Source: Arthrobacter sp. U41 (lineage in GTDB: Bacteria > Actinomycetota > Actinomycetes > Actinomycetales > Micrococcaceae). From it: DNA of 61,249 nucleotides. The translations under genes and the position numbers were made by a program. The notes under the pieces were generated by a model that was not told where the DNA came from, did not search any database, and saw only the letters and a program-made list of their open reading frames with translations. Positions 17,998 to 26,203 of this stretch are shown here, piece after piece (position 1 is the first letter of the stretch; each line of letters begins with the position of its first letter). The stretch covers positions 1-61,249 of the forward strand of contig NZ_CP015735.1 in NCBI RefSeq assembly GCF_001750145.1, written 5' to 3'.

Positions 17998-18028
17998 GGC
18001 TACTGTCCCACGGCCGGACAGTAGCCGT
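17996..18028 (-). terminator. hairpin at the end of the Rep gene
   Basis: The 13-bp arms ACGGCTACTGTCC (17996-18008) and GGACAGTAGCCGT (18016-18028) abut the Rep stop codon at 18028-18030. No T-run follows, so it may be an attenuator or an extra protein-binding site sharing the TGTCC motif with the neighbouring operator. Confidence 0.45.
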
Positions 18029-20142
18029 CAAACGCCCGTGGTAGCCAGGAGTTCAGGCACAGGGAGCGCTTGTTGCACAAAGGTCGGTTGGGGCCCTGGC
18101 TCAGGAGGCTGGATGCGTGACCGGCTTGGTGCGGGGAGCCCGAAGCGGGCACGGTGGCGTTCCCAGGAAGCGATGGTGGCCTGTTGGAGGGGCCCGGGCA
18201 AGGCCGCGAAGGCGGCGGCGCGTTCGGTTGTACGCAGGAGGACCTCGTCGGGAGAGAGTGTTTCGCGCCACCGGGCGTAACGGACAGGCTCATTGATGCC
18301 TGCGCCTGTGCGGCGGGTCGCGATCTGTGCTTTGAGTGCTTCTTGGGCGGTGAGCGGGAGCCTTTGGAAGGCCCGGGCGTGGTATTCCTGGCGTTTCCGG
18401 CGTTCTTCCTCCGGCAGGTTGTCCCACCAGGCTTGGTAACGGGCGTGGTCTTTGGCTAGGGCACGGCGGCGCTGTGCCGCCCACGTTCCTGATTGCCGCT
18501 GGCGGTATGCCTGCCGCTCGGCGTCAATCTGCTCTTCGAGCCGGTCAGCTTCTTCCGCAGCAGCTGTTGCGTGCTCAGGGGCAACCGTGCTGGTGGCACT
18601 CCATGTACCGGCGTCGTCGCAGAGGGCAAGGCCGGCGGCCGCGAGAGCCGTGAGCGAAGAGCGTCCGGTACGGAGGGTGCTGGGGCTGGCAGGAGTGTTC
18701 AGGAGCTCGGGCAAGGCAGCGGAACGGCAGAGGGTGGCAATCGCGGAGGGCCCGTTCTGGCGGAGTGTTTGCCAGAGGCGCCGTGCGGTGGGAGGCAGGG
18801 GCAGCCAGGTGGAGGAGCGGGGGAGGGGGGCGTGACTACGAGGTGGGGAGGATTCCAACACAGCTGTACCCTGTGCCGGAATCAGTTCAAACTCGAAGCT
18901 GCCGGTCTCAGGCGATGCGGGATTCAAGGTGTCCCTGTGCAAGGTGCCGAGCTTGCCGTCGATGAAGCGCAGGGCTGCGCGGATCGCAGGGCGGGAAGCG
19001 ATGCCCGTGTCCAGGACGAGGTTTCTCTCCGGAACCGGGACACGGAGTACACCGGTCCGTTCGATCCTGTCCAGGACGGCGTGCGCGACGGTGGCGAGGG
19101 TGTCTCTGCGTCGGACCGGGTACTCCCACAGCAGCACGTGCAGTCGCCGCCTGGCAGCGTCCACTATGGCCAGCACCTCCGGTGAAGCCTGATCAGCTGA
19201 CCGGGCCGCCGTTGGGTCCTCTGCGAAGAACGTCGTGAGGTCCTCTACACAGTGGTTCCAGACGTTGTTCACCCAGCGTTTCTGGTTCAGGCAGGCTTTG
19301 GGCATCGCGGACGGGTGCGCGGCGGACACGGCGTTCCAGGCTTGTGCGGGTGTGTAGCCGGCGACCACCATCTTCTTTGTCGCGATCAGCTCAAACGTCG
19401 ACCCTGAATGGTCCATGCCGCCGATCACCGGGCGGGTCCCGTGTGTAAGGTACTCGTCCCAGACATCCGGCAAAGTGCGGCCACCTGGGACGGGGGAGGG
19501 GAGTGCCGCGCGGAGCCAGGAACCGGATCCGTCGCGCGCGGCCGTCTGGGACACGGAGGATCGGGAACGCTGGGACACACGCGCTATGTCACCATGGTTC
19601 CGTCGCCCAGTGCGTTTCGCGGCAGGGACGTCCGGGCAGGACCGCAGCGCCTCCCGCAGGACCCGAGCACCGCCCAGAACAGTCGTGGTCGCACCGGTAC
19701 GGTGCGGGGCGCTCAGCGGGCGGACCGCCGTACGCACATCAATGCTGGAAGTGTTGACGTGGAAGCTCTTGCGCAGCTGCGCGACGTACTCCCGCAGGGC
19801 CGGGAGTGTGGCGACATCGACGTGAATGAATACGTGGTGACGACCGACCGCGCCGCCGGAAGGGCGCACCAGGTGCCAACGGCTGTGTTTGACGGCCCAG
19901 TCGGCCACAAGGTCGGTCACAGCGTCACCGCGATTACCGGACAGGTCAACGTCGACCACCCGGAAGTCTGATCGCAGTCGGCCAAACACCGTTGCGATAG
20001 CACGGGTGCCGACCCAGCCGAGGGCAGCATCCAGCGAACCGGCAAGTAGACCAGGCACAGCCACGTTCGAGGCGTCCAGGGCCCGCCATGAGCCCGGCTC
20101 GAACAACGCCTCGTCAAGGTCGTACATCGGATTCTGCGTCAT
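18028..20142 (-). CDS. putative replication initiator, primase-polymerase-like
   Basis: This 704-residue protein has an N-terminal region with FRVVDVDLSGN (about residues 60-70), an acidic pair as in archaeo-eukaryotic primases. WHLVRPSGGAVGRHHVF (about 93-109) and later FHVNTSSIDVRTAVRPLSAPHR (the conserved prim-pol-like histidine/arginine segment, quoted in part) follow. The C-terminal half is helical and charged, with repeated YARWRETLSP- and YQAWWDNLPEE-like pieces. It is the best candidate for the plasmid Rep protein, supported by an upstream small regulator, an antisense RNA candidate and direct repeats. No helicase Walker box is evident. Confidence 0.7.
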   Translation of the reverse strand: MTQNPMYDLDEALFEPGSWRALDASNVAVPGLLAGSLDAALGWVGTRAIATVFGRLRSDFRVVDVDLSGNRGDAVTDLVADWAVKHSRWHLVRPSGGAVGRHHVFIHVDVATLPALREYVAQLRKSFHVNTSSIDVRTAVRPLSAPHRTGATTTVLGGARVLREALRSCPDVPAAKRTGRRNHGDIARVSQRSRSSVSQTAARDGSGSWLRAALPSPVPGGRTLPDVWDEYLTHGTRPVIGGMDHSGSTFELIATKKMVVAGYTPAQAWNAVSAAHPSAMPKACLNQKRWVNNVWNHCVEDLTTFFAEDPTAARSADQASPEVLAIVDAARRRLHVLLWEYPVRRRDTLATVAHAVLDRIERTGVLRVPVPERNLVLDTGIASRPAIRAALRFIDGKLGTLHRDTLNPASPETGSFEFELIPAQGTAVLESSPPRSHAPLPRSSTWLPLPPTARRLWQTLRQNGPSAIATLCRSAALPELLNTPASPSTLRTGRSSLTALAAAGLALCDDAGTWSATSTVAPEHATAAAEEADRLEEQIDAERQAYRQRQSGTWAAQRRRALAKDHARYQAWWDNLPEEERRKRQEYHARAFQRLPLTAQEALKAQIATRRTGAGINEPVRYARWRETLSPDEVLLRTTERAAAFAALPGPLQQATIASWERHRARFGLPAPSRSRIQPPEPGPQPTFVQQALPVPELLATTGV

Positions 20143-20297
20143 ACCGATCCATCAATGGCTAAGGCGCAAAACCGCATGATGGGGGAGCCGGCGATGAGCG
20201 GCGCCAAGGCAGTCCATGCCTGGACATGGACTGAAGATTTGTCCGAAACGCCGCGCGTGTCGGTGGGCACAGCGGTACCCAAAAAAGGGTGTGTGTG

Positions 20298-20445
20298 TAT
20301 GATGGAGTCATTCCTAAACAGGAGCGGACATGAAAATGCCGCTGTTGTTCAAGTAGCTGGAAACTAAGAAACTTGCCGGGATCAGAGTTTCTGGCTACCG
20401 ATTGATTAGCAGTCAAGGCCCGCCTAGTGCGGGCCTTTTCTTTTA
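20298..20445 (+). ncRNA. candidate counter-transcribed RNA opposite the rep leader
   Basis: An extended -10 (TGTGTATGAT, -10 box 20298-20303) precedes a short unit ending in a strong Rho-independent terminator at 20415-20445. Inside, AGGAG at 20320-20324 precedes an 8-codon ORF (MKMPLLFK, 20330-20356). The unit runs opposite to rep and fills the 300-base gap between rep (start 20142) and the small regulator gene (stop 20443). It is therefore antisense to the leader of any rep transcript that starts upstream. A coding leader peptide is the alternative reading. Confidence 0.5.
20415..20445 (+). terminator. Rho-independent terminator of the antisense RNA
   Basis: Arms AAGGCCCGC (20415-20423) and GCGGGCCTT (20429-20437) with a 5-base loop are followed by TTCTTTT on the plus strand. 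Confidence 0.85.
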
Positions 20446-20679
20446 AGAGGCCACGCGGAAAGCCTCCTCTTGGACTGGTCTTGGGCCTAGCTGAGCGAAG
20501 TCGAAACTCTCGATCCACTCAATGACGCGCTCGGTGGTGAGTGGTCCGGGCTTGCTGCACGCGGAATCAGCGATTGCTTGCAGCTTCACCCAGTGCTCGG
20601 GGTCAAGCTTCACTGCCACGGTGTGGCGGTCCTTGCTTCCAGGAAGCGGAGGGCGTCCAGGGCCTTGTCGAGTTGCCAT
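20443..20679 (-). CDS. small ribbon-helix-helix-like regulator
   Basis: This 78-residue basic protein has a strand HTVAVKLDPEHWVKLQAIAD (about residues 19-38) and a later helix TTERVIEWIESF, a plausible ribbon-helix-helix pattern. It starts at ATG 20679 with no clear ribosome binding site. A promoter GTGTCA, 17 bases, TTAAAT sits inside the upstream 42-bp repeats, giving a very short leader. It lies directly before rep on the same strand, so a CopG-like role in copy control is a reasonable inference. Confidence 0.65.
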   Translation of the reverse strand: MATRQGPGRPPLPGSKDRHTVAVKLDPEHWVKLQAIADSACSKPGPLTTERVIEWIESFDFAQLGPRPVQEEAFRVAS

Positions 20680-20685
20680 GTGATT

Positions 20686-20771
20686 GACGCTAGCGAATTT
20701 AAATAAAAAGGTTGGCGGGTGACACGCCGGACGCTAGCGAATTTAAATAAAAAGATTGGCGGGTGTCACGC
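20686..20771. repeat. two 42-bp direct repeats, operator or iterons
   Basis: Units 20686-20727 and 20730-20771 differ at only two positions. Each has the palindrome CGCTAGCG, an AT-rich run AATTTAAATAAAAA and TTGGCGGGTG. On the minus strand they overlap the promoter of the small regulator gene. They may be the operator for that regulator, Rep-binding iterons with an AT-rich unwinding element, or both. Confidence 0.75.
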
Positions 20772-20950
20772 ATGTGTGGGAATTGGATTCTCTGACTTGC
20801 ACATGCCGATGGTCGGGACGTAGTGCGGTTTTGGCTGCGAGTTCCTGTAGGCGGCGCTCACCCATTTGCAGGACGTGGTCCCGGTACGAGACCTCAACCG
20901 CGCCGTTGGTGACTGCAAGCCGGCGTTTTGGTTCGGTGACGGGTCGTGAG
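20743..20950 (-). pseudogene. possible gene remnant
   Basis: The minus strand is open from about 20950 to a TAA at 20743 and encodes protein-like sequence (PVTEPKRRLAVTNGAVEVSY, then HVLQMGERRLQELAAKTAL). It has no start codon at the upstream end. The only ATG gives 40 residues. It directly follows the gene at 20982-21416 and may be a truncated neighbour. The downstream repeats overlap its end. Confidence 0.3.
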
Positions 20951-20981
20951 CAACAACGGAACGGTCAGTGGCGGTAAGCCG

Positions 20982-21416
20982 TCAGTTCGTTGTGTCTGGG
21001 CGCTGGCCGCTGAAGTGTTTCAGGAATTCGCTCAGGCCCAGTTCGATGTCCGGGGTTGCCAGGACACGTTCAATGGTGCGTGTTTCAAGGTAGTCAGTGA
21101 GTTCCAGGATGGATGTGTTGAGGTGCCGCAACTGGACGAGGTTGCTTCCCAGCGTGGCAAGCCCTGCGCGCTGCTCAGCGGTGAGGTTGGCCTGGGCTGC
21201 CCAACGGGCCGAGGTGTCCTCGAACAGGGTCAGATCCTCCGCTTGCTCGGTGTAAACCCTGCGAGTTTCGGACACATTATGATCGGTGAGGACGTGTGGC
21301 TTGCTGCGGGCTTGTTCTAAGGTGGCGGCAGCTTCGCTGAGTTCAATAAGCCAGGGACTGGTGTACTCGAGGAAGAATCCCAGTTTCGAGATTGGGTGCT
21401 GTATTGGATCGCTCAT
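20982..21416 (-). CDS. hypothetical helical protein
   Basis: This 144-residue soluble protein is predicted to be nearly all helical and slightly acidic, with segments such as ELSEAAATLEQARSK and LATLGSNLVQLRHLNTSILE. It starts at an ATG preceded by AGGAG (GTTTTGAGGAG). No family is recognised. Its neighbours are replication-control genes on the same strand. Confidence 0.7.
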   Translation of the reverse strand: MSDPIQHPISKLGFFLEYTSPWLIELSEAAATLEQARSKPHVLTDHNVSETRRVYTEQAEDLTLFEDTSARWAAQANLTAEQRAGLATLGSNLVQLRHLNTSILELTDYLETRTIERVLATPDIELGLSEFLKHFSGQRPDTTN

Positions 21417-21446
21417 TCATTCTCCTCAAAACAACCCCGGAATTTT

Positions 21447-21482
21447 CGAAGTTAAGGCCCGCGAAAGCGGGCCTTAACTTCG
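21447..21482. terminator. 16-bp stem with GAAA tetraloop
   Basis: Arms CGAAGTTAAGGCCCGC (21447-21462) and GCGGGCCTTAACTTCG (21467-21482) enclose GAAA. It lies right after the stop of the small gene at 21484 (minus strand) and before the ATG of the gene at 21416, so it should separate the two transcripts. Confidence 0.75.
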
Positions 21483-21483
21483 T

Positions 21484-21699
21484 CTAACCGGCCTTATCGA
21501 TAGCCAGGGCCTCCTGGTGCATGCCGTCAAGCTTGTTGGGGAGCCCGGCCGCGCGGTCGATCAGTGCGCCGACATACTCGCCGAAGGACATGTTGTACCG
21601 CTGCATCGCCATCCAGGCTCGGTAATGCTGGTCTGGGAGCACCAGACAGTTCAGTGGTGCCCTCTTCCCAATCAGCTTGGGTGCGCGGTATTCCTCCAT
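21484..21699 (-). CDS. small ribbon-helix-helix-like protein
   Basis: From ATG 21699 the 71-residue product has a strand and helix pattern NCLVLPDQHYRAWMAMQRY then MSFGEYVGALIDRAAG, typical of Arc/MetJ-like regulators or relaxosome accessory proteins. A GTG at 21708 would add three residues. The gene is alone between the tetraloop terminator and the divergent XRE gene. Confidence 0.65.
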   Translation of the reverse strand: MEEYRAPKLIGKRAPLNCLVLPDQHYRAWMAMQRYNMSFGEYVGALIDRAAGLPNKLDGMHQEALAIDKAG

Positions 21700-21949
21700 G
21701 TAGACCACCCTAACCCCGGCTTAAGAGAACCTGTAGATATACAGAACGTGTCGCGATGGCGGCGATCGCACCCCCAGAGAGCAAGCAAGCGACAGCCTGC
21801 ATACATGCTCCGCACATGCACAACTCAATAGTTGCGCACTGCCTGTACGCTCCGGATGGCATCAGGTAACATTTTGTGTCAGCTGTCAGCCTGCCCTATG
21901 CGGCGGTCTACACCACAAGCAGCTGACCTTGGCTGAAGGAGCTTTAACG

Positions 21950-22396
21950 ATGGCAAACGGGGGCCGCAGCGTGTTTCTTACGCAGCAACAGAAGAAAGAG
22001 CGGCTAGCGGATCGCATGGGCATCCTGGTGGATATCTGGGAGTCCGACAACAACACTGCGCTGACTTACCCTCATGTCCAGGAAGCGCTTTCTACCCACG
22101 GAATCCACCTGTCGCGAACCCGCTGGTCCTACTTGATCAATGGCACTGGCAGCCTGGTGACAGATCAAGAACTCCTAAAGGGCATCGCTGAGTTCGTTTT
22201 TGACGTGCCGGCTACTTATCTGTGTGATCTCAACAGTGAGACTCCGCCCGAGGTCGAAGCGCGGATGGACTTTCTTGTCCAGATGCGAAAGCTCAAGGTG
22301 AAGAATTTCGCCGCGAGAAACCTGGGAGCGACTTCGCCGGAAACTCTGAGGACGATCACCAAAATTATCGATGCATCGATGAACGGTGACGAGTGA
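21950..22396 (+). CDS. XRE-family transcriptional regulator
   Basis: From ATG 21950, with GAAGGAG upstream, this is a 148-residue protein. It has an N-terminal Cro/CI-like helix-turn-helix built around LTYPHVQEALSTHGIHLSR and TRWSYLINGTG, and a C-terminal helical extension. Such regulators in Actinobacteria are commonly followed by an ImmA/IrrE-like peptidase, as here with no gap (stop 22394-22396, next ATG 22397). The base composition is less GC-rich than the backbone. It probably controls its own operon and the peptidase probably cleaves or relieves it. Confidence 0.85.
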   Translation: MANGGRSVFLTQQQKKERLADRMGILVDIWESDNNTALTYPHVQEALSTHGIHLSRTRWSYLINGTGSLVTDQELLKGIAEFVFDVPATYLCDLNSETPPEVEARMDFLVQMRKLKVKNFAARNLGATSPETLRTITKIIDASMNGDE

Positions 22397-22846
22397 ATGG
22401 CTCTCCCGCCGGTCCAGGAAAAGGTTCGTGAGTTATGCGGAGTTGGCACGACATCGATGGAGGAAGTTGTTGAGCGCCTGACCGTGCTCTGTGAGAAGCC
22501 GATCAATCTGATCGAGTACAAGGAGTCTTGGGGAGCGCTGACTGCCTTCAAAGCTGAATTTGAAGATCGCATCAACGTCTATTTTCCCCCGCAGAACTCG
22601 CTGCAATACAAACTTCACTGCATTTATCATGAGCTTGGACACATCTATTTGGAGAGCTTTCAAACTCCCTTGGCTCTGCCGTCCCTCTCGGAAGAGATGC
22701 TGAGGGAAACCGCCGACGCAATTAACATCAGCTGCCGAGCCGTTCCGAATCATCCCGTAGAACGTTGGGTGGAGGATTTCGCTTTCGAGATGTCGAAGAA
22801 GACCCGCGGGAACAGCTCGTCCGATCCCGATCCGTTCCTCTGCTGA
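22397..22846 (+). CDS. ImmA/IrrE-like metallopeptidase
   Basis: The 149-residue product has the zinc-peptidase motif CIYHELGHIYLES near residues 73-85 and a downstream Glu/Asp-rich helix SEEMLRETADAI that can give the third ligand. ImmA-type proteins cut cognate XRE repressors. It abuts the XRE gene and is followed after 3 bases by the membrane-protein gene, so the three form one operon. Confidence 0.85.
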   Translation: MALPPVQEKVRELCGVGTTSMEEVVERLTVLCEKPINLIEYKESWGALTAFKAEFEDRINVYFPPQNSLQYKLHCIYHELGHIYLESFQTPLALPSLSEEMLRETADAINISCRAVPNHPVERWVEDFAFEMSKKTRGNSSSDPDPFLC

Positions 22847-22849
22847 GCC

Positions 22850-23764
22850 ATGCGACTACTGCTTTTTGCGCTGCTAAGTGCCCTATGCCTCCTACGGATC
22901 CCTGCCATGGTGAAGATGAAGGAGGCCCGCGCTTCGTGGCTGGCGTCAGTGTTCGGCCTCGCTGCGCTCTATGTGCTGGGAACCGTCACGCCACTAGAGG
23001 ACCTTGACAGTGCCCTCGGCGGAATCAACGTCACAAATCTGCTCCAAAGCAGCTTTGCGCTGCTGGCAATCTTCTTCTTTAACGACAGCGTGCGCCGCTT
23101 GGCGAACGTGGACGAAGTCAGATGGACCTACTACGCGCCGCTGCTTATCCTTCCCGTCATGGCTTTCAGCTTCGCGCTCATTGAGGATAAAGCTCCAACG
23201 GCAGCGAGCTTCATTGTTAGTCGGCTGGACCAGCTCCCAACAGTTGTCTATAGCGGTATGTACATGATCGCCCTGTTGTTTACCGTGCTTAGGGCGGTCT
23301 ACATGCTGCGTCACAAGGCTAAGGGCCTGTACGCCGCATTCACGATAGGGCTGCTCATCGTTGCGGCGGCATGCTCTTGTCATATCGCCTATGTGGCCCT
23401 CTTCCACTTCACGCCCTGGCACGCCCTAGCCCTAGATATCGGGTCCTGGTGGGATCGACTGTTCTATAGCGGCCTCTCTGTAACGGCTGCTGGTTGGCTC
23501 ATTCTCTTCCTCTCAAAGCAGCTCGCTAGGGTGCGTCTCTGGACGGCCGATGCTTTCTGGCTCACTGCGTTAAGGATCCGAGTTAATGCTGACCGGTCAC
23601 GCCTCAGCCCCGCGTGGGATCTTTTAAATGAGACGCTCGAAAATGGCATTTACAAAAGCCTTATTGTTCTGCACAACTACGAGCGCGGCAACTTGATTAC
23701 GTTCCCGGAACCGAGGCAGGACAGGATCGCTCGAATTGAAGCCAAGCTGGACGCGCGTGTCTAG
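22850..23764 (+). CDS. seven-helix membrane protein, MAB_1171c-like
   Basis: The 304-residue protein has about seven hydrophobic helices in residues 1-225 (for example LLQSSFALLAIFFFND and LYAAFTIGLLIVAAACSC) and a cytosolic tail of about 80 residues with LRIRVNADRSRLSPAWDLL. This pattern, next to XRE and ImmA-like genes, matches the MAB_1171c family of uncharacterised actinobacterial membrane proteins. It may be a sensor feeding the peptidase-regulator pair. Its stop overlaps by 4 bases the stop of the convergent hydrolase gene. Confidence 0.8.
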   Translation: MRLLLFALLSALCLLRIPAMVKMKEARASWLASVFGLAALYVLGTVTPLEDLDSALGGINVTNLLQSSFALLAIFFFNDSVRRLANVDEVRWTYYAPLLILPVMAFSFALIEDKAPTAASFIVSRLDQLPTVVYSGMYMIALLFTVLRAVYMLRHKAKGLYAAFTIGLLIVAAACSCHIAYVALFHFTPWHALALDIGSWWDRLFYSGLSVTAAGWLILFLSKQLARVRLWTADAFWLTALRIRVNADRSRLSPAWDLLNETLENGIYKSLIVLHNYERGNLITFPEPRQDRIARIEAKLDARV

Positions 23765-24912
23765 CTTTGGCCAGTCGCGATCGTCCTGTTGACCCATCCG
23801 GTCAGTTGGCTGGTAAAAGCGTGAGGCGATGCGTTCCACTCCTGAGTATGATGCGCCTCAGGTAACGGAATCAGGGTGACGGTGCCAGGATTCGCCCGTT
23901 GGAACGCGGCCGAGATCTCCCAGGGAACTTCTTGGTCCGCTTTGGAGTGCAAGACCAGCGTCGGGACGGCCACCCGGTCAGGCACATCGACCCATTCAAG
24001 TGCATCGAAGTCGATCGGCTCCTGTAGCCCGAGCATCTTCGCAAATAGGGGAGCCTGCAACAGACGCACGACGAGCCCGGCCCCGATCGCCGGTACGCCG
24101 GCCCGCACCGCCCCTGCTGTGATGGTCTTACGCCAGCTCGTGACGGGCCCCACCAAAACAATCCCTGCGATCTGCTCCCGATATGCGCTGCGCTCCGCCG
24201 TAAGCAGGGCAATGGTCCCGCCCATTGACCAGCCGGAGAGGATGATCCGTCTGGCCCCATGAGCTACGGCGTAGGCCACGGCGCTTTCCACGTCATGCCA
24301 TTCGGTTTGCCCCAGGTGGCTCGACTCGGCCTGTGGCGGGCTGACCTCCGGGTCGCTGCGAAATGAGGGGACCAGGGAGGTGAATCCCAAGGGACTGAAA
24401 GCGTGCACGTCGCGGAACATGATCGCGCGGTCGGTCCAGCTTCCATGGATATGGATCACCCATACGTCGGTGTTCTCACGTTCGAAAAGCCATGCCGGCG
24501 CCGCACCGTAGGAGGTGGGGATGTCCACCTCTTCGTAGCGTCCGCCGACCGCAGACGGTTCGAAGAACACATCGGGGGTCCAATCGACCAGTGGTCCCAG
24601 ACATTCCGGACCGGAGCCAGGCGGATCGATCCGCCGCTCCACGCACTTTTGATCCTCATCGATCAGCGTAACCTCGCCGACTCTCGTGTAGCTCGCGGCC
24701 GCAGGGTCGAACACCCCAAAGTCGCCCGGGGCTTTGGTGTAGTCGTCCAGATCGATGCGGATTCCTCGTCCGTCATCTGTCAATTCGGCTCGGCGGTAGT
24801 CCTTTGGGCCCCGCTTAACGACCTTGCGGGCCATGACAACCGCGAACCCAGATAGCGCTGCAGTCGGTACAAGGAACGCCAGGCAGACCAGGCCAAGCCG
24901 TGTTGTCAGCAT
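23761..24912 (-). CDS. membrane-anchored alpha/beta hydrolase
   Basis: The 383-residue protein begins with a signal-anchor (LGLVCLAFLVPTAALSGFAV). The hydrolase fold has the oxyanion HIHGSW, the nucleophile elbow GWSMGG, the probable acid in HSKADQEVPW and the catalytic His in PEAHHTQEW. GGAGGG lies upstream of the ATG. The substrate is unknown; serine peptidase, lipase or esterase are all possible. Its tail-to-tail overlap with the membrane-protein gene suggests a functional link, since similar hydrolases accompany MAB_1171c-like genes in Actinobacteria. Confidence 0.85.
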   Translation of the reverse strand: MLTTRLGLVCLAFLVPTAALSGFAVVMARKVVKRGPKDYRRAELTDDGRGIRIDLDDYTKAPGDFGVFDPAAASYTRVGEVTLIDEDQKCVERRIDPPGSGPECLGPLVDWTPDVFFEPSAVGGRYEEVDIPTSYGAAPAWLFERENTDVWVIHIHGSWTDRAIMFRDVHAFSPLGFTSLVPSFRSDPEVSPPQAESSHLGQTEWHDVESAVAYAVAHGARRIILSGWSMGGTIALLTAERSAYREQIAGIVLVGPVTSWRKTITAGAVRAGVPAIGAGLVVRLLQAPLFAKMLGLQEPIDFDALEWVDVPDRVAVPTLVLHSKADQEVPWEISAAFQRANPGTVTLIPLPEAHHTQEWNASPHAFTSQLTGWVNRTIATGQS

Positions 24913-25001
24913 TACGTCTCACCCTCCAGCGCCGATCCAGGGAAGAGCAACGGAGCCAATTCATCGTAACGTCCGTTCAGCACCTGCTAAATGAATAAGC
25001 C

Positions 25002-25047
25002 ATGCTCACTACAGGCGTTGCACATGTTCACTACAGGCGTGTATCGT
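25002..25047 (+). promoter_or_regulatory. promoter with two 17-bp direct repeats
   Basis: A -35 TTGCAC (25018-25023) and a -10 TATCGT (25042-25047) are 18 bases apart. The repeat ATGYTCACTACAGGCGT occurs at 25002-25018 and 25024-25040, flanking the -35 box and filling the spacer. This is a clear regulated promoter for the HTH gene at 25091. Confidence 0.7.
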
Positions 25048-25090
25048 TCTGACTGGACCAGCCGACGCCTGAGCACTGAAGGGGATTCAT

Positions 25091-26044
25091 ATGACCAGCA
25101 GTGAACGGCAGACGTCGTTTTCAGACTCGTTGACCGAGGAGCGGCCGGCTGGGGTGGATGTGGCGGGCCCTGGATGCGGCCGATCACATTCCTCTTCTCT
25201 GGATGCACAAAGTGCGCGAGAGCTTACCCGTCAGATCAAGGTTGCTTTGGAGCATTCCTACACGCTGATCATTACGGCGTATCAAGGGAGAGCATGGGCC
25301 GCTATGGGATACAGCTCGTGGGATGCGTATTGCCAGGGTGAGTTTGGGTCTTTGGCGTTGCAGCCGCCCCGTGAGGAGCGGCAGGCAGTGGTTATGTCGA
25401 TGCGTGAGGCGGGCATGAGTACGCGGGCGATCGGTTCCGCCCTTCAGGCTAGCCATACGACCATTGAGCGCGATATTGCCAGCAGCAGGCGAGCCATCGA
25501 AGTCGCGGACAATTCTGCAGGTGGCACATATGTGCCACCTGCAGAGGCTAACGTCGTGGGCCTTGATGGCAAGTCCTACCCGGCAGCCCCTGCCCGGCCC
25601 AGGAAGCCGGAGCGCGGCACGTTTGAGGATGTTCCGTTGAGTGATGAGTTGTTGAATATGTCGCCGTCGGAGATGGGGATCGCGGCGTTGTCGCCGTCGT
25701 CGTTTACGTCGCGGCCGGCGCGGGAGCGTAAGGATGCTGCGCGGCGTTTGACGGGGTCGATGGATTCGCCGTTGCCGCTGGTGATCAAGCTGGCGGGGCA
25801 GATCACGCTGGATCCCACGACGCTGACGGTTGATGAGGATTCGGACGCGGAGACGTTGACGGAGCTGGCTGCGGACGCTTCCCGCGGAGTCCTGGCGTTG
25901 TCCCACGTGCTGACGGCTATTGACGTCAAGGTGCTCTCCGGCGATGTCGATGATGCGGTGGCGTTGACTGCCGTTGTCACGGATGCGGTGGATGAGCTGG
26001 GGAGGTTCCTGGATGCACTGCATTCCCGGAAGCGCAGGCCTTAA
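25091..26044 (+). CDS. HTH DNA-binding protein, ParB/Rep-like
   Basis: The 317-residue protein has an HTH around residues 100-130 (MREAGMSTRAIGSALQASHT, then TIERDI) behind a helical N-terminal domain (YTLIITAYQGRAWAAMGYSS). The C-terminal half is acidic and helical. AAGGGG precedes the ATG. A perfect 32-bp palindrome lies inside the gene and a near-identical core recurs upstream of 14027, so this protein may bind both. Similar proteins regulate actinomycete plasmid genes. It heads the plus-strand block toward the transfer operon. Confidence 0.75.
   Translation: MTSSERQTSFSDSLTEERPAGVDVAGPGCGRSHSSSLDAQSARELTRQIKVALEHSYTLIITAYQGRAWAAMGYSSWDAYCQGEFGSLALQPPREERQAVVMSMREAGMSTRAIGSALQASHTTIERDIASSRRAIEVADNSAGGTYVPPAEANVVGLDGKSYPAAPARPRKPERGTFEDVPLSDELLNMSPSEMGIAALSPSSFTSRPARERKDAARRLTGSMDSPLPLVIKLAGQITLDPTTLTVDEDSDAETLTELAADASRGVLALSHVLTAIDVKVLSGDVDDAVALTAVVTDAVDELGRFLDALHSRKRRP
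25514..25545. promoter_or_regulatory. perfect 32-bp palindrome inside the HTH gene
   Basis: The half TCTGCAGGTGGCACAT is followed by its exact reverse complement. The central 24 bases match the palindrome at 14066-14097 except for one base. Its codons (GGTYVPP) are not low-complexity, so the symmetry looks selected at DNA level. Confidence 0.75.
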
Positions 26045-26046
26045 AC

Positions 26047-26084
26047 GGAAACAGCCCCGGATTGGACTCCCAGGGGCTGTTTCC
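26047..26084 (+). terminator. hairpin after the HTH gene
   Basis: Arms GGAAACAGCCCC (26047-26058) and GGGGCTGTTTCC (26073-26084) start 3 bases after the TAA. The tail is AAACAAAC, so it may be a processing or attenuating stem rather than a full terminator. Confidence 0.55.
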
Positions 26085-26203
26085 AAACAAACATCTACGA
26101 AACAGAAGATTTTCATCAACGGATTCAGTGTACAGGCAGTGGTTGAGCTGACAAGTAAGTTCCCGCTCCTTGACACGGAATATTTGACTAAGGGGATTGC
26201 GTC

